Positions 57,634 to 64,000 of a stretch of DNA of 64,000 nt are shown piece by piece. The stretch is from contig NZ_JBFAPK010000010.1 in the NCBI RefSeq assembly GCF_040676675.1, positions 134,762 through 198,761 of the forward strand. Reading direction: 5' to 3'. Origin of the DNA: JBFAPK01 sp040676675 (GTDB taxonomy: Bacteria; Actinomycetota; Actinomycetes; Mycobacteriales; Micromonosporaceae). Position 1 is the stretch's first letter; every line of letters begins with the position of its first letter. Position numbers and translations under genes: made by a program. Under the pieces are notes generated by a model. That model was not told where the DNA came from. It saw only the letters and a list, made by a program, of their open reading frames with translations, and searched no databases.

Positions 57634-58281
57634 TCAGATCGACTGGAGGTAGCGCACCACGGCGAGGACCCGCCGGTGGTCGGCCTCGGTCTCGGGCAGC
57701 TCCAGCTTGTTCAGGATGCTGCGGACGTGCTTCTCGACCGTGCCCTCGGCTAGCCACAACCGCTGGGCGATCCCGGCGTTCGACCGGCCCTCGGCCATCA
57801 GCGCGAGCACCTCCCGCTCCCGCGGACTCAGCGGCGCCAGCGGGTCGACCCGGCGCCGGGCGTTGACCAGCTCCCGGACGAGGTCGGGGTCGATGACCGA
57901 GCCGCCCGCGGCGACCCGCTGGACGGCCTCGACGAAGCTGTCGACGTCGGTGACCCGGTTCTTGAGCAGGTAGCCCACGCCGCCGTCGGCGCTGAGCAGC
58001 TGGAGGGCGTGCTCGACCGCGACGTGCGCCGACAGCACCAGCACCGCCGTACCGGGGTGGCGCGCGCGGATGGTCCCGGCCGCCGTCAGCCCCGCGGTCT
58101 GGTCGGGCGGCATGCGGACGTCGAGCACCGCCACGTCGGGTGCCGTCCGCGCGACCAGCTCGACCGCGGTGTCCGCGTCGCCGGCCCGGCCGACGACCCG
58201 GATGCCGGCCCGTTCGAGGAGGCCGGCGAGCCCTTCCCGCAGGAGCACGTCGTCGTCGGCAAGCACCGCGCTGATGGTCAT
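57634..58281 (-). CDS. NarL/LuxR-type response regulator
   Basis: The 215-residue protein has a receiver (acidic Asp9-Asp10-Asp11, phosphoacceptor Asp54 in AVLDVRMPP, Lys in YLLKNRV) and a C-terminal LuxR helix-turn-helix (about 148-205; LSPREREVLALMAEGRSNAGIAQRLWLAEGTVEKHVRSILNKL). It is divergent from the sensor kinase gene, with 154 bases between starts, and is its likely partner. ATG 58281 is the start. Confidence 0.95.
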   Translation of the reverse strand: MTISAVLADDDVLLREGLAGLLERAGIRVVGRAGDADTAVELVARTAPDVAVLDVRMPPDQTAGLTAAGTIRARHPGTAVLVLSAHVAVEHALQLLSADGGVGYLLKNRVTDVDSFVEAVQRVAAGGSVIDPDLVRELVNARRRVDPLAPLSPREREVLALMAEGRSNAGIAQRLWLAEGTVEKHVRSILNKLELPETEADHRRVLAVVRYLQSI

Positions 58282-58381
58282 CTCGTGCCGCCCCCGCCCC
58301 CGCCGCCGCTGTCGTCGCGTTGTCGCCGCTGTCGTGTCTTCGTCGCCGCCGTCGTGGTGTCGTCGCCGCTCAGGCGGCCAA

Positions 58382-58387
58382 TATAAT
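58382..58387 (+). promoter_or_regulatory. consensus -10 TATAAT before sensor kinase gene
   Basis: TATAAT lies 48 bases before the kinase GTG, in an otherwise GC-rich spacer rich in GTCGCCGCT-type repeats. The opposite strand also offers an AT-rich box for the response regulator. Confidence 0.45.
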
Positions 58388-58435
58388 ACTGCGACGATCT
58401 TGAGCTGGGTCGATGCGGGGCAGGGAGGCGGGCGG

Positions 58436-59833
58436 GTGCGGGTCGGTCTCGTCGGGAGGGTCCTGCTGGGCGCCGGGGTACCGACCGTGGTCGCGGTCAC
58501 CGCCTTCGCCACGATGCTCGGCGCGATCGACGGGGCGCGGCGGGCGCAGGAGCGCGTCTCCGCCTCGCACCAGACGGTGGTCGCGGCCGAGGGCCTGTCC
58601 CGCGCGGTCGGTGACCTCACCGCGAGTGAGCGGGGTCTGCTCCTCGGTGACCTCGGCGGCGCCGGAGCGTGGTCCGCGGCGGGCCAGCGGGTGCACGAGC
58701 GGGCCGAGGCGCTGGCGGCCCTGCGCGTCGACGGCGCCGACGAGCGGCGCCGGACCGCCGGGCTGGCCGCGGCGGCCGAGGCGTACCTCCAGGAGTCGCG
58801 GCGCGTCGCCGGCCCGGTCGCGGCCGGCGCGCCCGCCCGTACCGGACTGCCCGCCACCGACCCGGCGCGGGTCACCGAGTTCGCCGCCCACCTCGACGCG
58901 TTCCTCGCCGAGGAGCAGGACGTCGTCGCCGCGCAGGAACGGGCCGTGGCGGCCGACGCCCGGTGGGCGGTGGCGGCCGGGGTGGCCGGTCTGCTCGCCT
59001 CGCTGGTCTCCGTCGTGCTGGTCGGCATCTACCTGACCCGCGCCGTGGCGCTGCCCGTACGCCGGGCCGGGGCGGTGGCGCGACAGTTCGCCGACGGCGA
59101 CCTCCGCGCCCGCCTGCCCGTGACCGGCGTCGGCGACATCGGCGACCTGCAGCGGGCGCTCAACCGGATGGCGGCGTCGCTCGCGGCGGCCCGCGACGAG
59201 CTGACCGCGTCCCGGGCCCGCATCGTCGCCGCCGACTACCGCGCCCGGCGCGCGATCGAACGGGACCTGCACGACGGCCTGCAACAGCGGCTGGTGGCGC
59301 TGGCGCTCGACGTGCGCGGACTCGGCGCCGAGGTCCCCGACGAGCTGCGCGAACAGGTCGACGAGGTCGCGACCGGGCTGGTCGAGGCGACGAACGAGCT
59401 GCGCGACTTCGTCCACGGCATCCAGCCCGCGGCCCTGACCCAGAGCGGCCTCGGCGCGGCGCTGCGGGCGCTGGCCCGGCGCGCGGCGCTCCCCGTGGAG
59501 GTACGGATCGACCTCGCCGACCGGCTCCCCGCGGACGTCGAGTCGGCCGCCTACTACTTCGTCTCCGAGGCGCTGACGAACGCGACCAAGCACGCCCACG
59601 CCTCATACGTGGAGGTGACCGCGCGGATCGAGGCCGGGCTGCTGCGGGTGACCGTCGCCGACGACGGCGTGGGCGGCGCCGACCGCGCCGGCGGTACCGG
59701 GCTGGTCGGCCTCGCCGACCGGATCGACGCCACCGGCGGGCGGATGACGCTGGTCAGCGAGGCGGGACAGGGCACGACGCTGACCGCGTCGATACCGATC
59801 TCCTGGCAGGCCGGTACGGGCGGTACCGGCTAG
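58436..59833 (+). CDS. HisKA_3-type sensor histidine kinase
   Basis: The 465-residue protein has two membrane spans (about 3-25 and 180-205) bracketing an extracytoplasmic helical CHASE3-like sensor (about 30-178), then HAMP (about 206-255), the HisKA_3 motif AIERDLHDGLQQRLVALAL with His279, and HATPase_c (YYFVSEALTNATKHAHASYVEV N-box, VADDGVGGAD, GLVGLADRIDATGG). It would phosphorylate the divergent LuxR-type regulator. GTG 58436 has GGGAGG 7 nt upstream. Confidence 0.92.
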   Translation: MRVGLVGRVLLGAGVPTVVAVTAFATMLGAIDGARRAQERVSASHQTVVAAEGLSRAVGDLTASERGLLLGDLGGAGAWSAAGQRVHERAEALAALRVDGADERRRTAGLAAAAEAYLQESRRVAGPVAAGAPARTGLPATDPARVTEFAAHLDAFLAEEQDVVAAQERAVAADARWAVAAGVAGLLASLVSVVLVGIYLTRAVALPVRRAGAVARQFADGDLRARLPVTGVGDIGDLQRALNRMAASLAAARDELTASRARIVAADYRARRAIERDLHDGLQQRLVALALDVRGLGAEVPDELREQVDEVATGLVEATNELRDFVHGIQPAALTQSGLGAALRALARRAALPVEVRIDLADRLPADVESAAYYFVSEALTNATKHAHASYVEVTARIEAGLLRVTVADDGVGGADRAGGTGLVGLADRIDATGGRMTLVSEAGQGTTLTASIPISWQAGTGGTG

Positions 59834-59943
59834 CCGGCATACGACGATGGCGGCTGGCGTCGAAGCGCCGACCGGGCCCGGAGCGGGACGCTGTTCCCCG
59901 TGACGGTCCGCATCCAGCGGACCCGCGAGACCGGGAGCCCGCA

Positions 59944-60912
59944 ATGGCGACACACGCGATCCTCACGCAGTACCCGACGACCTTCACCCCGGTGGCGGCG
60001 GCCCGTCGGCAGCACCACCTGCCGTCCTGGGCGCGGATCCTCCTCGGCGGTGGCGCCCTGTGGCTGGCCACCGTGGTCATCACGTTCTTCACCGGCAACG
60101 TCAACCTGGTACCGACGATCATCCTGGTCGGCGCGTTCCTGGTGCCGGTCACGTTCGTGGCCTGGGCGTTCCGCCGCGCCGACGCGCTGCTCACCCCGTC
60201 GAAGATCTTCAGCGCCTTCCTCTACGGCGGCGTGCTGGGCGTGCTGGGCGCCTCGGTGCTCGAAGCGGCCTTCGTGCACAACACCTCGATGGTCGGCTTC
60301 CTCGGGGTCGGGCTGATCGAGGAGGGCGTCAAGCTGCTCGTCCTCTGGGCGATGGCCCGCCGGCTGGGCCGCTACACGATGCGCGACGGCCTGGTGCTCG
60401 GCGCGACCGTCGGCTTCGGCTTCGCGGCGTTCGAGAGCGCCGGGTACGCCTTCCAGGCGCTGTTCAACGCGCAGGGCGGCGGGCTGTCACTGCTGGGCGT
60501 GGTCGAGACCGAGCTGCTGCGCGGCATCCTGACCCCGTTCGGGCACGGGCTGTGGACCGCCGTCACCGGTGCCGCGCTCTTCGCCGTCGCCGCCCGCCGT
60601 GGCCGTACCACACTCTGGGCGTTGCCGGTCGCCGGCGCGTACGCCCTGGTCGTGGCCCTGCACGCGCTCTGGGACGCCGCCGACCTCGCCGCCGCCTGGC
60701 TCACCCTGCACCTGACCGGTACGCCCGAGCAGTGGGCCCGGGCCCGCGAGGGGCTGGCCGTCACCGCCACCCCCGCCCAGCTGCACCTCGACGCGCTGCT
60801 CAGCTTCGCCCTGCCCTTCGCCGACGCGCTGGTCGGGGTGGCCATCGTCGCCGCGCTGGCCGTCGCGGTCCGCCACCAGGAGCGTCGCACCTTCACCCCG
60901 GTCGGGCGGTGA
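59944..60912 (+). CDS. PrsW family intramembrane metalloprotease
   Basis: The 322-residue protein has about 8 hydrophobic spans and the PrsW/CPBP-like metal motifs: GLIEEGVKLLVLWA with Glu126-Glu127, FGFAAFESAGYAF with a Glu near 155, and TPFGHGLWTAV and ALHALWD with histidines. PrsW cleaves anti-sigma factors within the membrane in Bacillus. ATG 59944 has GGGAG upstream. It follows the sensor kinase by 110 bases on the same strand, so membrane stress sensing and intramembrane proteolysis may be linked. Confidence 0.88.
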   Translation: MATHAILTQYPTTFTPVAAARRQHHLPSWARILLGGGALWLATVVITFFTGNVNLVPTIILVGAFLVPVTFVAWAFRRADALLTPSKIFSAFLYGGVLGVLGASVLEAAFVHNTSMVGFLGVGLIEEGVKLLVLWAMARRLGRYTMRDGLVLGATVGFGFAAFESAGYAFQALFNAQGGGLSLLGVVETELLRGILTPFGHGLWTAVTGAALFAVAARRGRTTLWALPVAGAYALVVALHALWDAADLAAAWLTLHLTGTPEQWARAREGLAVTATPAQLHLDALLSFALPFADALVGVAIVAALAVAVRHQERRTFTPVGR

Positions 60913-60952
60913 GCGGGCCGCCGACGGGCCGCGACCGCCCGAACCGCTCGCC

Positions 60953-60986
60953 CGGACGGGCCCCCGCACCGGCGGGGGTCCGTCCG
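60953..60986. terminator. bidirectional terminator between prsW-like gene and murL
   Basis: Arms of 15 bp (60953-60967 and 60972-60986) pair with one G-U and a 4-nt loop ACCG, between convergent genes. Confidence 0.7.
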
Positions 60987-61054
60987 CGTTCCCCCGCTCC
61001 CGCCCGGCCGCGCGGATGCCCACCAGGTACCGGCGGGCGCTCCGGCCCGGGCAC

Positions 61055-62407
61055 TCAGCCGGTCAGTTCGGCGAGCGCCTTCGCGTACGCGGCCGGGACA
61101 AAGTGGGTGCCGCCCGGCGTGAAGACGTCCGAGCCGGCCGCCGCCGTCCACGCCTCGGCCGGTACCGCCGCCATCAGCGCGCGCACCACCGCCGCGTCCC
61201 GCCACTGCTCCTGCTCGGCCAGGAGCCCGAGCGCCACGACCGACTCCTCGACCTCGCCGACGCACTCGAACGGCTTGTGCGCGTCGATGCCGAGCAGCTC
61301 CAGGTAGCCCGGGACCTGGTCGGCGTCGTCGAGCAGGTCGGTGCCGAAGATGCGCACCACCCGCTCGCGGGGCATGAACGGCGCCATGGCGAGGAAGACG
61401 AACCGGCACTTCGGGCAGTTACCGCACCAGCGGGCGCTCGCGTCCCGCAGCTTGAACGCGGCGTTGCAGCTGGTCACCACGTCGTCGTACCGGGCGAACT
61501 GGCTGAACAGCCGGGCGATGTGCAGCTCCGACAACGGGCGCAGCAGCGAGAAGTACGGCTCCTCCAGCCCGGCGTGCCCGGCGAGCGCGGCCCGGAGCAG
61601 CCCCTCCGCCTCGACCCCCTTGGACCACTGGTGATTGATCTCGTGACCGTTCCAGATCAGGTTCGGGTCGGAGGCGGAGCGCTCGTTGGACATCACCACC
61701 GGGCCGAGCCCGTGCAGCACGGCGGTCGCCACCGCGATCAGCGAGTTGATCGCGGTGACCGGAATGTGCCCGTTGCGGGCGCCCGCCGCGTTCAGCTCGA
61801 ACAGCGCCGGGTCGAGCCGGCGCCGGGCCGCCAGCGGGGTCAGCCCGGACGCCTCGTTGACCGAGTCGATGACGTGGTTGGGGTTGACCGAGAAGGGCAC
61901 CGGGTCGAAACCGGCCCGGCGCAGGGTCTCCAGGCCGACGATCGAGTCCTTGCCGCCGCCGACGGCAGAGAGCGGGCGCCGGTCGGAGTTGTTCACCGGG
62001 GTCGGCGCCGGCACCGTGCCGCCCGGTACCTCGGGCACCAGCTCCAGCACGTACGGCAGGTCGTTGCGGTACGCGTACTCGGCCAGGCCCTTGGTGTAGA
62101 CGGCCGTGACCAGCGCGGCGGCGGCCTCGCCCAGCGGCGCCGGCGCCACCAGCCGGGGCGGCGCGGCGGCCTTGTAGTAGCTCACCCCGGCCACCAGGTG
62201 CAGCAGCTCCAGCACCCGGTGCAGGGTGGCCAGTCCGGCCTCGCCCGGCGGGACGGACGGCAGCGGAAACGTGATCACCTCGGTGAAGCGGAGCTCGCCG
62301 TCCGGTCCCGTGAGCGCGTAGTCGAACCGCGCCTCGCCGGTGGCGAGATCGAGGGAGTAGGACGGGAAGGTGAAGGCAGCCATCTGCCCGAGCTGTCCGT
62401 TAGGCAC
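61055..62407 (-). CDS. murL: UDP-MurNAc-L-Ala-L-Glu epimerase (MurL-like)
   Basis: The 450-residue protein has the ATP-pyrophosphatase-like loop SAVGGGKDSIVGLETL (GGGKDS about 150-155) and a zinc-finger-like CGNCPKC (Cys328, Cys331, Cys334), with SNERSASDPN and EINHQWSKG motifs between. These are the features of MurL, which with ATP epimerises the terminal L-Glu of UDP-MurNAc-L-Ala-L-Glu to D-Glu, replacing glutamate racemase. The divergent MurD2-type ligase is its functional partner. The GTG at 62407 is 5 nt after a TAGTAT -10 and would be leaderless; ATG 62383 is the alternative. Confidence 0.88.
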   Translation of the reverse strand: MPNGQLGQMAAFTFPSYSLDLATGEARFDYALTGPDGELRFTEVITFPLPSVPPGEAGLATLHRVLELLHLVAGVSYYKAAAPPRLVAPAPLGEAAAALVTAVYTKGLAEYAYRNDLPYVLELVPEVPGGTVPAPTPVNNSDRRPLSAVGGGKDSIVGLETLRRAGFDPVPFSVNPNHVIDSVNEASGLTPLAARRRLDPALFELNAAGARNGHIPVTAINSLIAVATAVLHGLGPVVMSNERSASDPNLIWNGHEINHQWSKGVEAEGLLRAALAGHAGLEEPYFSLLRPLSELHIARLFSQFARYDDVVTSCNAAFKLRDASARWCGNCPKCRFVFLAMAPFMPRERVVRIFGTDLLDDADQVPGYLELLGIDAHKPFECVGEVEESVVALGLLAEQEQWRDAAVVRALMAAVPAEAWTAAAGSDVFTPGGTHFVPAAYAKALAELTG

Positions 62408-62411
62408 ACGC

Positions 62412-62418
62412 CATACTA
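62412..62418. promoter_or_regulatory. shared bidirectional promoter of murL and murD2
   Basis: CATACTA reads TAGTAT on the minus strand (62413-62418), 5 nt before the murL GTG 62407, and CATACT on the plus strand (62412-62417), 5 nt before GTG 62423 of the murD2 frame. One box would drive both genes. Confidence 0.5.
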
Positions 62419-62512
62419 GGCCGTGGCTCGCGGGCCCCGGCCCGCCTCCCACGAGACGCACACCGCCCGCCGGGACCCCACCGGCCGGGTGACCGAGGAC
62501 GAGGAGATCATT

Positions 62513-63895
62513 TTGCGCCTGTCTGACCTGCGCGGACGTTCGGTGGCCGTCTGGGGGACCGGGCGGGAGGGCCGCGCGGCCGTGACCGCCATCGCCGCGC
62601 ACGGGCCGGCCAGCCTGGTCGCGGTCGACGACAGCGCCAACTTCCTCTCGCTGCCCTGGTCGGGCCCGCTCGCGCAGGCCGCCCCGCTGCACACCGGCCC
62701 GGAGGCGTTCGGGCGGCTCGCCGCCGCCGACGTGGTGGTGCGCTCCCCGGGGGTGCCGCAGACCCACCCGTGGCTGGTCGAGCTGCGCGGACGCGGAGTG
62801 ACCGTGACCAGCGGCACGGCCCTCTGGATGGCCGACCACGCCGCCCGCACCGTCGGGGTCACCGGCAGCAAGGGCAAGAGCACCACCTCCAGCCTGATCA
62901 GCCACCTGCTCACCGCCGTCGGGCGCCCCAACGTCTTCGGCGGCAACATCGGCGTACCGCTGCTCGACCTGCCCGACGCCGAGCTGTACGTGCTGGAGCT
63001 CTCCAGCTACCAGTGCAGCGACCTGACCGACTCGCCCCGGGTGGCCGTGGTGACCGCCCTCTTCCCGGAGCACCTCGACGCGCACGGGGGCGAGCAGGAG
63101 TACTACCGGGACAAGCTCAACCTGCTCGGGCACGGTCCGGAGACGGTGGTGCTCAACGGCACCGACGCCCGGCTGCTCGCCCAGGTCGACGAGCGGTTCG
63201 GCGACAAGCTCGGCGACCGGCCGGCGGTACGGGCCGGCGGGCCGGAGAACTTCCACGTCGCGCCCGGCCCGGACAGCCGCCCGTACCTGCACGCGGGGAG
63301 CGAACCGCTCTTCCCGCGCGCGGCGCTGCCGCTGGTCGGCCGGCACAACGAGAGCAACCTCTGCGTCGCCCTGGCGGTCCTCGACGCGCTCGGCGTCGAC
63401 ACGGTGGCCCGGCGGGAGACCCTGGCCGAGGCGGTCGCCGGGTTCCAGGGGCTGCCGCACCGGCTGGCCGAGATCGCCGACCCGACCGGGTTGACCTTCG
63501 TCGACGACACGCTCGCCACCAGCCCGTACTCGACCATGCACGCGATCGACGCGTACGAGGGACGGCCGCTGACCGTGATCGTCGGCGGTACCGACCGGGG
63601 GCTGGACTACGGCCCGCTCCGCGAGCACCTGTCCACCCGCGCCATCACGGTCATCGGCATCCCGGACAGCGGCCCCCGGATCGTCGACCAGCTGCGCGAC
63701 CTGCCTGAGGTCCGTACCGAACTCGCCGAGGACCTGGTCGAGGCGGTGCGGCTGGCCCGCGAGCTGACCCCGGCCGGCGGGGTGGTGCTGCTCTCGCCGG
63801 CCGCGCCGAGCTACGGCCGGTTCCGCAACTGGGAGCACCGCTCCGAGGTCTTCGTCGAGGCCATCGAGTCCACCCGGGCGCTGGCCGGCCGCTGA
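62513..63895 (+). CDS. murD2: UDP-N-acetylmuramoyl-L-alanine--L-glutamate ligase (MurD2-like)
   Basis: The 460-residue protein is a Mur ligase: LRGRSVAVWGTGREGRAAV N-terminal Rossmann part, VGVTGSKGKSTTS P-loop (about 116-126), VLELSSYQCSDL, LFPEHLDAHGGEQEYYRDKLNLL central motifs and SPYSTMHAIDAYEGRPLTVIVGGTDRGLDY of the C-terminal domain. Unlike MurD it is expected to add L-Glu, as MurD2 does where MurL is present; this rests on the pairing with the divergent MurL. TTG 62513 is chosen for GAGGAG at 6 nt and the family-like start; GTG 62489 or GTG 62423 would extend it. Confidence 0.88.
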   Translation: MRLSDLRGRSVAVWGTGREGRAAVTAIAAHGPASLVAVDDSANFLSLPWSGPLAQAAPLHTGPEAFGRLAAADVVVRSPGVPQTHPWLVELRGRGVTVTSGTALWMADHAARTVGVTGSKGKSTTSSLISHLLTAVGRPNVFGGNIGVPLLDLPDAELYVLELSSYQCSDLTDSPRVAVVTALFPEHLDAHGGEQEYYRDKLNLLGHGPETVVLNGTDARLLAQVDERFGDKLGDRPAVRAGGPENFHVAPGPDSRPYLHAGSEPLFPRAALPLVGRHNESNLCVALAVLDALGVDTVARRETLAEAVAGFQGLPHRLAEIADPTGLTFVDDTLATSPYSTMHAIDAYEGRPLTVIVGGTDRGLDYGPLREHLSTRAITVIGIPDSGPRIVDQLRDLPEVRTELAEDLVEAVRLARELTPAGGVVLLSPAAPSYGRFRNWEHRSEVFVEAIESTRALAGR

Positions 63896-63950
63896 CCGCC
63901 CCGCGCCCCCGCCCCGCCCCGCCGCCCCCGCCCCGCCGCCCCCTCCTCGT

Positions 63951-64000
63951 CGATCTAGGGCAAATCCTCGTTAGTCGATTTCTAATCACGTGGATTTGCC
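63951..64000. repeat. palindromic dispersed element, copy 2 (cut by window end)
   Basis: Matches 45 of 50 bases to the reverse complement of the element at 1185-1242 and should continue CTAGATCG beyond the window. It follows murD2 after a C-rich stretch and could terminate it. Confidence 0.8.

Noticed and set aside
1185..64000. Idea that the window is a composite element bounded by inverted 58-bp repeats
   Set aside because: Core genes such as murL, murD2 and trmH lie inside, no transposase flanks the repeats, and the element looks dispersed; the window ends at copy 2 by chance.

Overview
The window is about 73-75 percent G+C by eye, with GTG and TTG starts common, many Tat and Sec secreted proteins and several actinobacterial family markers (DUF397/XRE pair, PucR, LtrA, tandem winged-helix AlkZ/YcaQ-like proteins). 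Together with a divergent murL/murD2-type pair and two palindromic repeat families that I recall from Micromonosporaceae, this points to a chromosomal segment of a Micromonospora-like actinomycete. I could run no database search, so the genus is an inference.

Layout. 1-6.4 kb: stomatin-like SPFH protein, a six-span membrane protein, an SDR, a Tat-exported metallo-hydrolase, an ArsR-type regulator and a TrmH/SpoU RNA methyltransferase. 6.5-19.4 kb: HxlR regulator, two HEAT-repeat proteins, an AlkZ-like winged-helix protein, small stress-type proteins (DUF1801, AhpD-like), a large XRE-STAND-TPR regulator, ASCH and DUF4253 proteins, and a secreted sialidase with a C-terminal LamG domain. 19.5-32.7 kb: TetR with two methyltransferases, an alpha/beta hydrolase, a rifampin phosphotransferase preceded by a near-perfect rifamycin-associated element, an AraC/aldo-keto reductase/metallo-hydrolase group, a MOSC protein, a YcaQ-like protein and a Tat-exported BBE-type flavoprotein.

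33-43.5 kb is a more accessory stretch: MFS exporter, tandem GNAT, peptidase-E-like protein, a broken tyrosine integrase, a TetR-controlled hydrolase/M20 amidohydrolase operon with three operator copies, two decayed transposases, and an XRE/DUF397 pair. 43.5-54.6 kb holds secreted proteins of unknown function, LtrA, a ribbon-helix-helix/Clp-N protein and several regulator-oxidoreductase modules (AKR, NADPH-F420-reductase-like, SDR/TetR, XRE/AKR). 54.6-64 kb is again core-like: GNAT, PucR regulator, a two-component system with an extra stand-alone receiver, a PrsW-type intramembrane protease, and the divergent MurL and MurD2 genes that would make the D-glutamate residue of peptidoglycan by ligation of L-Glu followed by epimerisation.

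Regulation is unusually readable. Eleven genes have a TANNNT hexamer 5-7 nt before the start codon, the signature of leaderless transcripts, and several regulators have clear inverted-repeat operators over their promoters. The most notable items are the rph/RAE unit, murL-murD2 with one bidirectional promoter, paired AlkZ-like and YcaQ-like proteins with different catalytic motifs, an alpha/beta hydrolase whose nucleophile serine is alanine, and a 58-bp palindromic element present at both ends of the window in opposite orientation. No tRNA, rRNA or CRISPR array was seen.
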